Assembly: GCA_021848775.1 (NCBI GenBank)
Contig: JAJZTR010000006.1
Span: 1 to 33,105 of the forward strand
From: Chloroflexota bacterium
GTDB lineage: Bacteria > Chloroflexota > Anaerolineae > Anaerolineales > Anaerolineaceae
DNA: 33,105 nt
Direction of reading: 5' to 3'
Shown: positions 1 to 9,044 of the stretch, one piece after another
Layout: the number at the start of each line of letters is the position of its first letter
Position numbering within the stretch: position 1 is the stretch's first letter
The notes under the pieces: generated by a model
The model's input: the letters and a program-made list of their open reading frames with translations, nothing else
Told to the model about the DNA's origin: nothing
The model's database searches: none
Translations under genes and position numbers: made by a program

Positions 1-1
1 C

Positions 2-634
2 GGGGTACTGCGCCCCAGCCGCGGGCTGGTGGAGGTAGCCGGGCACGAACCGGGCGGGCATATCTGCATTGCTTATGTCCCGCAGCGTTCGCAGGTGGAC
101 TGGAATTTTCCGGCCACCGTAGCCGATGTGGTGATGATGGGTCGCAGCGGCAAACTGGGTCTCATCCGCTGGCCGACCGCCCGCGACTGGCATTTGGTGA
201 ATCAGGCTCTCGTCACCGTCCGCCTGGACGATTTGGCCAACCGCCAGATTCAGGAGCTTTCTGGCGGGCAGCAGCAGCGCATGTTCATCGCCCGGGCGCT
301 GGCTCAGGAGGCCGAGTTGATCCTGATGGATGAACCGCTCACCGGTCTCGACACCCGTGCCCAGGATGAACTGTTCGACATTCTGGAATTGCTGCACGAG
401 CAGGGCGTGACGGTGATGATCGCGCTGCACGATCTGGAAATCGCCAGCCAGCGCTTCGACCGCGTGATGCTGCTCAACCGCCGCCTGGTGGGTCTGGGGC
501 TTGCCGAGGAGGTGTTCAAACCGGAGATTTTACTGGCTGCATACGGCAGCCATTTGCGTCTTTTACCCGGGCGGAACGGCACTCTGGCGCTCGGCGATTC
601 CTGTTGTGACGATGGAGAACACGACCATGATTGA
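2..634 (+). CDS. Metal (Zn/Mn-type) ABC transporter ATP-binding protein, 5'-truncated by window edge
   Basis: Frame is open from base 2 (GVLRPSRGLVEVAG...), so the real start is upstream of the window. Signature 'LSGGQQQRMFIARALAQEAELILMDEPLTGLD' with Walker B and H-loop 'IALHDLE'. 'YVPQRSQVDWNFPATVADVVMMGR' is typical of ZnuC/MntB-type ATPases. Confidence 0.93.
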   Translation, partial: GVLRPSRGLVEVAGHEPGGHICIAYVPQRSQVDWNFPATVADVVMMGRSGKLGLIRWPTARDWHLVNQALVTVRLDDLANRQIQELSGGQQQRMFIARALAQEAELILMDEPLTGLDTRAQDELFDILELLHEQGVTVMIALHDLEIASQRFDRVMLLNRRLVGLGLAEEVFKPEILLAAYGSHLRLLPGRNGTLALGDSCCDDGEHDHD

Positions 635-1475
635 TGCCCTACTGCAACCCCTGCAATATCCATTCATGCAGCGCGGTTTGGCCGCCGCGGTATTGGTCGG
701 CATCGTCTGCGCTGTGCTGGGCGCTTACGTGGTGCTGCGCGGCATGGCTTTTTTTGGCGATGCGCTGGCGCATGCCATTTTGCCCGGCATTTCGATTGGC
801 TACCTGGTCGGCGGCGGCGCGCGCGAGCCGCTTTTCTGGTGGGCAATGGGCACTGCGGTGGTCAGCGCGCTGGGTATTGGCGCGGTCAGCCGCACCGCCC
901 GCATCAAGGAGGATACCGCCATCGGCATCATCTTTGCCGGCATGTTCGCTCTGGGCATCGCCTTAATCTCGTCGGTGCGCAGTTATACGGTGGACCTGGC
1001 GCATTTCCTGTTTGGCGACGTGTTGGGGGTGGGCGCGAACGACCTGCTGCTGACGGCTATTTTCGGCGGGCTGATTCTGGTAGTGGTGTTTCTCTTCTAT
1101 AAAGAATTCATGATCCTGGCTTTCGACCCGGTCCTGGCGGCCACCCTGCGCCTGCCCGCCCGCCTGCTGGATAACATTTTGATCGTATTGATCGCGGTCG
1201 CCATCGTGGTGTCGCTGCAGACCGTGGGTGTGGCTTTGATGGTCGCCATGCTGGTCACGCCGGCAGCCACCGCCTTCCTGCTCACCCGCCGTCTGTGGAA
1301 AATGATGGTTTTGGGGGCGGTCATCGCCTCCGCTTCAGCCGTGGTCGGATTGTACCTGTCCTATTACATGAATATTGCCTCGGGCGCGGCCATTGTGCTC
1401 ACCTGCACGGCTGTGTTTATTGTGGTGTGGGCTGCCACCGGCATCAACCGCCGCCTGCGTAGATTTGCACGGTAG
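627..1475 (+). CDS. Metal ABC transporter permease (ZnuB/MntC family)
   Basis: Start likely ATG 627 (alternative 612), overlapping the ATPase stop. Multi-TM protein with 'GAYVVLRGMAFFGDALAHAILPGISIGYL', characteristic of ABC-3 family permeases. Confidence 0.93.
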   Translation: MIDALLQPLQYPFMQRGLAAAVLVGIVCAVLGAYVVLRGMAFFGDALAHAILPGISIGYLVGGGAREPLFWWAMGTAVVSALGIGAVSRTARIKEDTAIGIIFAGMFALGIALISSVRSYTVDLAHFLFGDVLGVGANDLLLTAIFGGLILVVVFLFYKEFMILAFDPVLAATLRLPARLLDNILIVLIAVAIVVSLQTVGVALMVAMLVTPAATAFLLTRRLWKMMVLGAVIASASAVVGLYLSYYMNIASGAAIVLTCTAVFIVVWAATGINRRLRRFAR

Positions 1476-1620
1476 GGAGCGGTTGGCAGCTTTAACCCGC
1501 ATCCCAGCCTTTCTCCTATTAGGGAGCAGGACTCTCAAGCAAGCGGCCTCGCGCGCTTGAAATCCGCAGGCATCCGCTTAACCAGCACGGCTTGACCCTC
1601 AGCAAGCAGCGCTATTTTTC

Positions 1621-1648
1621 TTGAGGTTGATTCACAAGGTTGTATAAT
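1621..1648 (+). promoter_or_regulatory. Putative sigma70-type promoter for glgC
   Basis: TTGAGG (1621-1626), 16-bp spacer, TATAAT (1643-1648), upstream of ATG 1783. Confidence 0.55.
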
Positions 1649-1782
1649 CAACAAAGATTTACCAGATCAACATGTTAACAGTTGATGAACAACCTCCCTC
1701 CCATGCAGGCCATTCAGTACAATTATCGGTATCCATAAAAGCGGTTCGGAGCAGGAAACCCAATCTTCCAAGGAGCTGAATT

Positions 1783-3060
1783 ATGACGCCGACCAATGAT
1801 GTGCTGGCGGTTATTTTAGGCGGAGGTCGTGGTTCCCGCCTGTTCCCGTTGACCGCGGTCCGTTCCAAGCCAGCCGTACCCATCGCGGGCAAATACCGCC
1901 TGATTGATATCCCGATCAGCAACTGTATCAACTCGGATATTTTCCGCATCGCGGTGCTGACCCAGTTCAACTCGGTTTCTTTGCACCGCCATATCGCCAA
2001 CACCTATCTCTTCGACGCTTTCCACACCGGCTGGGTGCAAATCTGGGCGGCGGAACAGACTGTTTCCAGCGCTGACTGGTATCAGGGCACAGCCGACGCG
2101 GTGCGCAAACAGCTTTTTGAAATCCGCTCCACCCGCACCTCTTATGTGTTGATTCTGGCCGGGGATCATCTGTACACGATGGACTTCAGACCGATGATCG
2201 ATTTTCACATCCAGAATCAAGCCGAAATCACCGTGGCGGTGCAGCCGGTCCCCCGTGACGAAGCCGGTCGTTTTGGCATTCTCAAGCGCGACCAGGAGGG
2301 CCGCCTGATCGATTTTGCCGAAAAACCAAAGGACCCGCAAATATTATCCCGCATGATCTCACAGAGTGATGCCGGGCGGCCTTATCTGGGTTCGATGGGC
2401 ATCTACCTGTTCAACACCGAAACCCTGATCAGCCTGCTCGAAAAAAATATGTCGTTTGACGACTTCGGCGGAGATGTGATTCCGCACGCAATCCAGGTTG
2501 CCAGTGTATTCGGCTACGACTTCACCGGTTTCTGGGAGGACATTGGAACCATCCGTTCGTTCTACGAAACCAATTTGAGGTTAACCACCCCCGATTCGCC
2601 TTTCAATCTTTACGATTCAGAGCACCCGATCTATTCCCACGGACGTTTCCTGCCCGGGTCGATCGTCGAAGATTCTGCCCTTGAAAATGTGCTGCTGGCT
2701 GAAGGCTGCCGCATCCGCAAGGCGGAGATTCGCCATTCGGTCATCGGCGTGCGCAGCATCATCCAGGAGGGTGTGGTCATCCAAGACACCGTGATGATGG
2801 GAGCGGATTATTATTTCAAAGGCAGCCATGGCGAGACGAAATCGGCGGAAGCGGGTTATATCCCCATAGGTGTCGGCAGCGGGACACGTATCAGCGGCGC
2901 GATCATCGACAAGAACGCGCAAATTGGCAAAAATGTCGTCATCCGGCCGTTCCCGCGCGGCACCGACCTCGACCTGCCGTTGGGCGTGGTGCGGGATGGG
3001 ATTGTGGTCGTCGCCAAAAACACCATCATCCCCGATGGAACGGTCATCGCACCCGATTAA
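1783..3060 (+). CDS. glgC: Glucose-1-phosphate adenylyltransferase
   Basis: 'LGGGRGSRLFPLTAVRSKPAVPIAGKYRLIDIPISNCINS' pyrophosphorylase motif; C-terminal left-handed beta-helix-like segment; AAGGAG RBS before the ATG. Confidence 0.95.
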   Translation: MTPTNDVLAVILGGGRGSRLFPLTAVRSKPAVPIAGKYRLIDIPISNCINSDIFRIAVLTQFNSVSLHRHIANTYLFDAFHTGWVQIWAAEQTVSSADWYQGTADAVRKQLFEIRSTRTSYVLILAGDHLYTMDFRPMIDFHIQNQAEITVAVQPVPRDEAGRFGILKRDQEGRLIDFAEKPKDPQILSRMISQSDAGRPYLGSMGIYLFNTETLISLLEKNMSFDDFGGDVIPHAIQVASVFGYDFTGFWEDIGTIRSFYETNLRLTTPDSPFNLYDSEHPIYSHGRFLPGSIVEDSALENVLLAEGCRIRKAEIRHSVIGVRSIIQEGVVIQDTVMMGADYYFKGSHGETKSAEAGYIPIGVGSGTRISGAIIDKNAQIGKNVVIRPFPRGTDLDLPLGVVRDGIVVVAKNTIIPDGTVIAPD

Positions 3061-3161
3061 CACCCGTGATTCGCTGATCGCATAGCCGCCGCTACATCCG
3101 TAAGATCCTATTGATTTAATTCCAGTCCATCAAAGCCAACAATAATTAATTTGGAGACTGT

Positions 3162-6023
3162 ATGACTGAACAGAAAGAGATGCCTCAAAATCCTTCCATC
3201 AACCTGGATGTGACCGTTACATGGCATTCGCTGCCCCAGCAGGATGTCCTTTCCCGTCTGGATTCTCAGCAATCCAGCGGCCTGACCTCAGAAGAGGCGG
3301 CCCTCCGCCTGGCAGCCTTCGGCCCGAATGAGTTGGAAGAACCTCCACGCACCACCTTTTTGCAGATGGTTTTACGGCAGCTCAACGATTTTGTGGTTAT
3401 CTTGTTGATCATTGCGGCCATCATTTCGACCGTCATCTCCGCTGTTGAGCATGAACCTTACATCGAATCGATTGCGATTATGGCGATCGTCATCTTGAAT
3501 GCGGTGCTGGGAGTGGTGCAGGAAAGCCGGGCCGAACAAGCCCTGGCTGCCTTGAAAAAGCTTTCCGCGCCGGACGCGCATGTGCTGCGCGACGGTCACC
3601 GCATTACCGTGCCCACCCGCGACCTGGTGCCGGGTGATATCGTGTTCCTTGAGTCGGGCAACTACATTCCCGCAGATTTACGCTTGCTGGATGCGGTCAA
3701 CCTGCGGGTCGAGGAAGCTGCCCTAACCGGGGAATCGGTGCCGGTGGAGAAAAATGCGGCGGCGGTTCTGAACCAGGACAGCACAATCGGCGACCGCAAA
3801 AATACCGCCTTTATGGGTACCCTGGTGGCCTACGGCCGCGGCCGCGGGGTGGTAGTTTCCACCGGGATGCACACGCAATTGGGCATGATAGCCACCATGC
3901 TGCAGTCGGTTGAGATGGAAGAGACGCCCCTGCAGCGGCGCTTGCAGCAGCTGGGTAAAACCCTTGGTTATGCTGCCCTGGTCATCTGCTTGATTGTTTT
4001 CCTGGCGGGCATCATCCAGGGTGGCAGCGTCCTGGAAATGTTCATGGTCTCCGTCAGTTTGGCCATAGCGGCAGTGCCCGAAGGGCTGCCCGCCATTGTA
4101 ACCATCGCGCTGGCGCTGGGGATGCGCGAGATGGTCAAACGCCATGCGCTGATCCGCCGCCTTTCATCGGTGGAAACGCTGGGATCCGCCACGGTCATCT
4201 GCTCGGATAAAACCGGCACCCTGACGCAAAATGTGATGACCGTCACCCGGCTGTGGGTGGACGGGCAGGACATTGAAATAACCGGTACGGGTTCTTCCGC
4301 CGAAGGTGAGTTCCTGCTGGATGGCAAGACGGTCGATATCACCAAATATCCGGCTGTCCGGACGGCGTTGTGGGTGGGGGCATTAAATAATGACGCTGAA
4401 TTGGAGCGCCTCGATGGCGACGATGGTCAGTCAGGCTATCGAATCGTGGGCGACCCGACCGAAGGGTCGATATTGATCGCGGCGGCGAAAGCGGGTTCGC
4501 TTCCTGATCAGCTTAACCAGGCTTTTCCGCGCGAACGCGAAATCCCTTTCGATTCTGAGCGCAAGCGCATGGTCACCGTACATGGGATTAAAGCTGCCCG
4601 GCAAGAAGACCCTTCGCCGTTCGATGGCAACGGCACAGCAAAATATGCCGTGGTGGTTAAAGGCGCGCCCGATATTGTGCTCAAGCTTTGTTCCGATTAT
4701 CAGACTGCCGCCGATACCCCGGCTCCGCTGAATGATGACCACCGCAGCCGCATCCTTGACGCAAACGATCGTATGACCCAGGATGCGCTGCGTGTTTTGG
4801 GTGTTGCTTACCGCGTGGTCAATGACGAGCCTGAGAAACTGGCAGCCGATCAGATGGAATCCGATCTGATTTTTGTGGGGTTGATTGGCATGATCGATCC
4901 GGCCCGCCCGGAGGTTCGACCGGCGTTGGAAAAAGCCGCTCGGGCCGGCATTCGCACCATCATGATCACGGGCGATTACCCCAATACGGCCCGCGCGATT
5001 GCAGAATCCATTCACCTTCTGCGTCCGGGGCACCAGGTGCTTTCCGGCGCGCAGCTCGATGAAATGGACGATGCTGCCTTGAATAAAGCCGTAGAGCATA
5101 CCGATGTATTCGCCCGAGTTTCTCCGGAGCATAAGATGCGCATTGTGGACGCGCTCAAAGCCAACGGAGAGGTGGTGGCGATGACCGGCGACGGCGTCAA
5201 CGATGCGCCGGCGATCAAACGCGCCGATATTGGTGTTGCCATGGGCATCACCGGCACCGATGTGGCAAAAGGCACCGCGGATATGGTGCTGACCGACGAC
5301 AACTACGCCAGCATCGTCTCGGCGGTCGAGCAGGGACGCATCATCTACGCCAACATCCGCAAGTTCGTGTATTACCTGATATCCTGCAACCTGGCGGAAA
5401 TCCTGATCATTTTCCTGCCAACCGCCTTTGGCCGTCTGATGTTCCCCAATGCTGAAAGGACGGTGCTCTCGCCGCTGGCGCCTATTCAATTGCTGTGGTT
5501 GAACCTGATCACCGACGGCGCCCCGGCGCTGGCATTGGGCACGGAGGTCGGTGACCCGGACACCATGGAACAGCAGCCGCGTCCTCCGAAAGAACCTATT
5601 ATCAATTCGTCGATGCGGCTGGGAGTGGCCATTCAAACCGTGGCCATCACAGCGGTGACCCTGACGGCTTATGCCATCGGCTTGAGCCACAACGAACTCT
5701 ACGCCGAGACCATGGCCTTTCTGACCCTGTCCCTTTCAGAACTTTTACGCGCCTTTACAGCCCGCTCTGAAAACTATCCGCTGCTGAAGATCGGCGTTTT
5801 CACCAACAAATGGATGAACTGGGCGGTGTTGTTCTCCTTTGTCCTGCTCATGCTGGTGGTTTATGTGCCAGTATTAAATCCGATTTTCAACACCGTTCCA
5901 TTGACCTGGACGGAATGGCGCTTTATCCTGCCATTGTTGATGATCCCCTCGCTGGCAGCCGAGTTGGGCAAGGAAATTACTCACCGGAAGGCGCTGCGCC
6001 GCCAAGCCGAGAGTCTGAGTTAA
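3162..6023 (+). CDS. Cation-translocating P-type ATPase (P2 type, Ca2+-ATPase-like)
   Basis: 'ICSDKTGTLTQN', 'LTGESVPVEK', 'PEGLPAIVTIALALGM', 'TGDGVNDAPAIKRADIGVAMG', 'NLITDGAPALALG'; 953 aa. Confidence 0.95.
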   Translation: MTEQKEMPQNPSINLDVTVTWHSLPQQDVLSRLDSQQSSGLTSEEAALRLAAFGPNELEEPPRTTFLQMVLRQLNDFVVILLIIAAIISTVISAVEHEPYIESIAIMAIVILNAVLGVVQESRAEQALAALKKLSAPDAHVLRDGHRITVPTRDLVPGDIVFLESGNYIPADLRLLDAVNLRVEEAALTGESVPVEKNAAAVLNQDSTIGDRKNTAFMGTLVAYGRGRGVVVSTGMHTQLGMIATMLQSVEMEETPLQRRLQQLGKTLGYAALVICLIVFLAGIIQGGSVLEMFMVSVSLAIAAVPEGLPAIVTIALALGMREMVKRHALIRRLSSVETLGSATVICSDKTGTLTQNVMTVTRLWVDGQDIEITGTGSSAEGEFLLDGKTVDITKYPAVRTALWVGALNNDAELERLDGDDGQSGYRIVGDPTEGSILIAAAKAGSLPDQLNQAFPREREIPFDSERKRMVTVHGIKAARQEDPSPFDGNGTAKYAVVVKGAPDIVLKLCSDYQTAADTPAPLNDDHRSRILDANDRMTQDALRVLGVAYRVVNDEPEKLAADQMESDLIFVGLIGMIDPARPEVRPALEKAARAGIRTIMITGDYPNTARAIAESIHLLRPGHQVLSGAQLDEMDDAALNKAVEHTDVFARVSPEHKMRIVDALKANGEVVAMTGDGVNDAPAIKRADIGVAMGITGTDVAKGTADMVLTDDNYASIVSAVEQGRIIYANIRKFVYYLISCNLAEILIIFLPTAFGRLMFPNAERTVLSPLAPIQLLWLNLITDGAPALALGTEVGDPDTMEQQPRPPKEPIINSSMRLGVAIQTVAITAVTLTAYAIGLSHNELYAETMAFLTLSLSELLRAFTARSENYPLLKIGVFTNKWMNWAVLFSFVLLMLVVYVPVLNPIFNTVPLTWTEWRFILPLLMIPSLAAELGKEITHRKALRRQAESLS

Positions 6024-6050
6024 TCATCCCTTTTATGCAACAAAATTTAA

Positions 6051-6074
6051 GGGCGAGAAGAGTTCTCCTCGCCC
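6051..6074. terminator. Hairpin downstream of the P-type ATPase gene (GGGCGAG / CTCGCCC), possible terminator
   Basis: 7-bp perfect stem, 10-nt loop; no clear T-tract, so an intrinsic-terminator role is uncertain. Confidence 0.4.
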
Positions 6075-6197
6075 TCATTGATGATCCATAGGATCTCAGT
6101 TTTTATGCGATGGTTGCCTAATTCCTGACGATCCTGTCACAGGCAATCCACCTGATCGTCCCTGTCAAGGGAATTTAAGTTAAGCTGAGCGGATGTT

Positions 6198-6926
6198 TTA
6201 CCACGAACCGCCCATGCCGCGTCCACCGCGCATGCCGCCGCGCATTCCGCCGCCCATGCTGCCGTGTCCACCCATAAAGCCGTAGGTTTCAAGGTTTTCC
6301 AGCAAGGCGTCAGCCTGAGCCTGGGTGATGGTCCCGTCTGCCAGCGCAGCTTCGATGGCAGCTTTACGAGCCGCAGTCATGCTGGTCTGGAAGCCTTCTG
6401 AGTTGCGCAGAGCATGTCGTCCCAGCATCAGGTCGGCCTGTTCCTGGGTGATGTCTCCGGCAGCTACTGCACCTGCGATGGCGCTGGTGTGCGCCGTTTC
6501 GTAGGCGGCGTTCAACGCGTCCACAGAGATGCCAAGCTCACCTGCCAGCAGTGCCTGGAAGTCGATCTCGCCAGTGCCCATCCAGCCGCCAAAATGCATG
6601 CCGAATCTGCCGGCGCTGCGTTCCTTCATGGCGTCAGCCTGAGTCTGGGTAATCAAATCCGCGGCAACAGCCTGCTCCAGCGCCTTGTCAAAAGCAGCCT
6701 GATTGGCAGCTTCTAGCGCTTCGACGCTGACTCCCAGCGCCTCAGCCAGATTCTCGTTCGAGACGCCAACTCCGCCGTAACCGCCGCGTCCGTGCTGCAG
6801 CATGCCGTACAGGCCTGGGTTCACGGTTGTATCAGCGCTTACGTTATTGAAACCGCCAACACCGATAAAGACGCCCGCGGCCAGAATCACAACGGCCAAA
6901 ATTGAAAGCCATATTTTTTTCCTCAT
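6198..6926 (-). CDS. Secreted DUF2680-like helical repeat protein with Gly/Met/Arg-rich C-terminus
   Basis: N-terminal signal-like segment (MRKKIWLSILAVVILAAGVFIGVGG). Repeats of 'ALGVSVEALEAA...AVAADLITQTQADAM' / 'ELGISVDALNAAYE..GDITQEQADLM' / 'AALADGTITQAQADALLE'. C-term 'GGGMRGGMRGGRGMGGSW'. Confidence 0.75.
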   Translation of the reverse strand: MRKKIWLSILAVVILAAGVFIGVGGFNNVSADTTVNPGLYGMLQHGRGGYGGVGVSNENLAEALGVSVEALEAANQAAFDKALEQAVAADLITQTQADAMKERSAGRFGMHFGGWMGTGEIDFQALLAGELGISVDALNAAYETAHTSAIAGAVAAGDITQEQADLMLGRHALRNSEGFQTSMTAARKAAIEAALADGTITQAQADALLENLETYGFMGGHGSMGGGMRGGMRGGRGMGGSW

Positions 6927-7173
6927 ACATGTTCTCCTTTGAAGGTAGAGGTTAATTAAATCGATCCATTTTGGATCTGCATAAGCATAGCAAATCGCTA
7001 TTTAAAATTTGTTTAGATTTGGTTACTTTGGGATTTATTCTTTAGAAGAATTAGATAAGAACGAGGGCCGGTCACGCCAGTTTCACGACCGCGGGCGGTC
7101 TATGCCAGAAAGGTAAAAATCGGCTGCCGCGCCCAGGGGGACATATAGGTATTCATTTACCCGCCACTCCCCA

Positions 7174-8289
7174 TTAATCTTTCGTTTCGGTCGGTTTCTC
7201 GGTTTCGCGGGGGTTGGGCGTCTCGGTACCCTTATCGTCGTCTGGAGTCTCTTGTTGCTTTGTCGGATCGGACATGCTGGTTTCCTCGACCTCTTGCGGC
7301 TCAGGCGTGCTCGAAAGCGACAGCGTGTCCTCCCGGTCGACTTGAGGTGTTCCGGTAATCAGCCGTTGTGGTTTGCCATTGTTTCGATTCGGTCCTTCCG
7401 GTTGATCCTCGTTTGAAACAGGGCCGGTAACCTTCACCGACAGGGCCAGGAAATACTCCTCATCGTAATGCAGCGTGGTCAGTTCAACCTTCTTGCCAAT
7501 TTTCGGCTTGCCAGTGATCTGTGTATTCTCCATCACCAACACTTTAACCCCGCTTACCAGCCACTCCGTGTCACTCATCGCTTCCAGGGTGCCGGAGAAA
7601 TTGAACAAACGCAGTTCCATGTCTTCCACGTCCAGATCCCCTTCGCTGCGTACCTGACCCTTTACTTCAACGTATGAGCCGCTCAAGGACTTGGCAATGG
7701 CTTTTTGGTCTGGGTTAAGATTAAGCGGTACCCCGCCCACCGTCCAGGCTTGTGCAGCGGTTTCTTTCAACGGCCCGGCCAATGTAACGCTTTGTGATCG
7801 TCCAGTTTTGGTTAAGGCTTCTGTTTCGGCAACCCGGCGGCGGTCGAATTCTTCCTCGAGGTTTAACCGGGCAACTTGATCGGTGGTCAAGGCTAACTGT
7901 GCCTGCTCCACCGCTCGTTTGACCGAATACAGCGCCTCACCAGGAACAGCCTTAGCAGATGCCAGGCTGGTGCCGAACACTCCAGCAACGAAGATAAAAA
8001 CAACCATCGCTGTCACGCCAGCAAAACGCAAGCGGGGGAGAAAACCAGATTGCTTTTTCTGCATGCTGCGCGCCTCAGCCAGGAAACGGGTGCGGCTGTC
8101 GATCTGGGCTGAAGCAGGGATGCGCAAAGCCGCACCAGACCGCCGCGCATTGAGGGCAGCCGTCAGGAGCGGGCGAAGTTTTCCGGCCTGGTCGGGGAAC
8201 TGGGCGAGGATCGATTCCAGATCCTCACCGGCTTCCAACCGGGCCAGGCAGGTTTCCAAAAGTGAATAATCGTTCATACCTTGCTTCAA
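7174..8289 (-). CDS. Single-TM anti-sigma-factor-like protein (DUF5667 plus DUF5666-like region)
   Basis: Cytoplasmic N-term 'LLETCLARLEAGEDLESILAQFPDQAGKLRPLL', one TM, then 'AVPGEALYSVKRAVEQAQLALTTDQVARLNLEEEFDRRRVAE' (DUF5667-like). Immediately downstream of an ECF-type sigma factor. Alternative start at 8277. Confidence 0.8.
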   Translation of the reverse strand: MKQGMNDYSLLETCLARLEAGEDLESILAQFPDQAGKLRPLLTAALNARRSGAALRIPASAQIDSRTRFLAEARSMQKKQSGFLPRLRFAGVTAMVVFIFVAGVFGTSLASAKAVPGEALYSVKRAVEQAQLALTTDQVARLNLEEEFDRRRVAETEALTKTGRSQSVTLAGPLKETAAQAWTVGGVPLNLNPDQKAIAKSLSGSYVEVKGQVRSEGDLDVEDMELRLFNFSGTLEAMSDTEWLVSGVKVLVMENTQITGKPKIGKKVELTTLHYDEEYFLALSVKVTGPVSNEDQPEGPNRNNGKPQRLITGTPQVDREDTLSLSSTPEPQEVEETSMSDPTKQQETPDDDKGTETPNPRETEKPTETKD

Positions 8290-8294
8290 TCTTT

Positions 8295-8852
8295 TTATCT
8301 CCCGTCCAACTGCCGCCGCAGAGCAGCCAGAGCGCGGTATTGTAAAACTTTAACGGCATTAATCGATTTGCCCATCACCTGAGCGGTTTCTTCCAATGAG
8401 AGCTCTTGCGAAAATCGCAGTGCGATCACGTGCTGTTGATCCAGTGTCAAATTGAGCATTGCATGACGCACTTCCTGTTTTGTAAAGGCCGCGTCAACTT
8501 CGTGTTCGGGGCTGTGAGGATCCGCTATATCGGTGTGATGGTCAAGGTCCTCATCCCGGCGGCGGTACTTTTTTCGATAAAAATCCATTACAAGGTGATT
8601 CGCTGTCCCGAACAACCAGCCGCGAGCAGATTGAACCGTCTGTTTGTTCTTCAGCACAACCAGGAAACGCAAGAACACTTCCGACGAAATGTCTTCGCAA
8701 ACCTGTTGATCACCTACCCGGTAACAAACGTACCGGTAGACCTGCGGGTAAAGCTGGTCATGAAGGGCAGCAAGCGCCTGCGGGTCAAATTGGTGGGCAC
8801 GTGTCAGCAGTACGGCTGTTTCCAATTCCGTGGACATTTCGGGTGATTGCAT
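8295..8852 (-). CDS. RNA polymerase sigma factor, sigma-70 family (ECF type)
   Basis: 'LHDQLYPQVYRYVCYRVGDQQVCEDISSEVFLRFL...ARGWLFGTANHLVMDFYRKKYRR' (region 2) and 'LTLDQQHVIALRFSQELSLEETAQVMGKSINAVKVLQYRALAALRRQL' (region 4). ORF is open to 8939; ATG 8852 or 8837 preferred because of the promoter position. Confidence 0.9.
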   Translation of the reverse strand: MQSPEMSTELETAVLLTRAHQFDPQALAALHDQLYPQVYRYVCYRVGDQQVCEDISSEVFLRFLVVLKNKQTVQSARGWLFGTANHLVMDFYRKKYRRRDEDLDHHTDIADPHSPEHEVDAAFTKQEVRHAMLNLTLDQQHVIALRFSQELSLEETAQVMGKSINAVKVLQYRALAALRRQLDGR

Positions 8853-8862
8853 CAATGGTTTA

Positions 8863-8890
8863 AGTATAACCGATGAAATTTCATCGCCAA
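8863..8890 (-). promoter_or_regulatory. Putative sigma-factor gene promoter containing a 16-bp palindrome
   Basis: Minus strand TTGGCG (8885-8890), 16-bp spacer, TATACT (8863-8868). Palindrome CGATGAAATTTCATCG at 8871-8886. Confidence 0.5.
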
Positions 8891-8925
8891 CTATACATCC
8901 ACCCTTGGGAAATGTGCGACGGTTC

Positions 8926-8956
8926 AATGAGGCCGGCAAAATGCGCCGGCCCCATT
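8926..8956. repeat. Inverted repeat AATGAGGCCGGC ... GCCGGCCCCATT
   Basis: 12-nt arms with one mismatch (7-bp perfect GGCCGGC/GCCGGCC core) around a 7-nt loop, upstream of the preferred sigma-factor start. Confidence 0.5.
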
Positions 8957-9044
8957 AATCTTGGCTTCACAATCTTACGAAATCATTTTAAGGTTCTTTT
9001 TTGGCTGTCCGGCTAAAACTTGTGAGTTTTAAAGCCGTCGTTTT

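Noticed and set aside
4431-5690. 419-aa minus-strand ORF opposite the P-type ATPase
   Set aside because: Lies entirely antisense to a clearly conserved ATPase; the translation is His/Arg/Gly-rich with no recognisable domain. Typical codon-bias shadow ORF.
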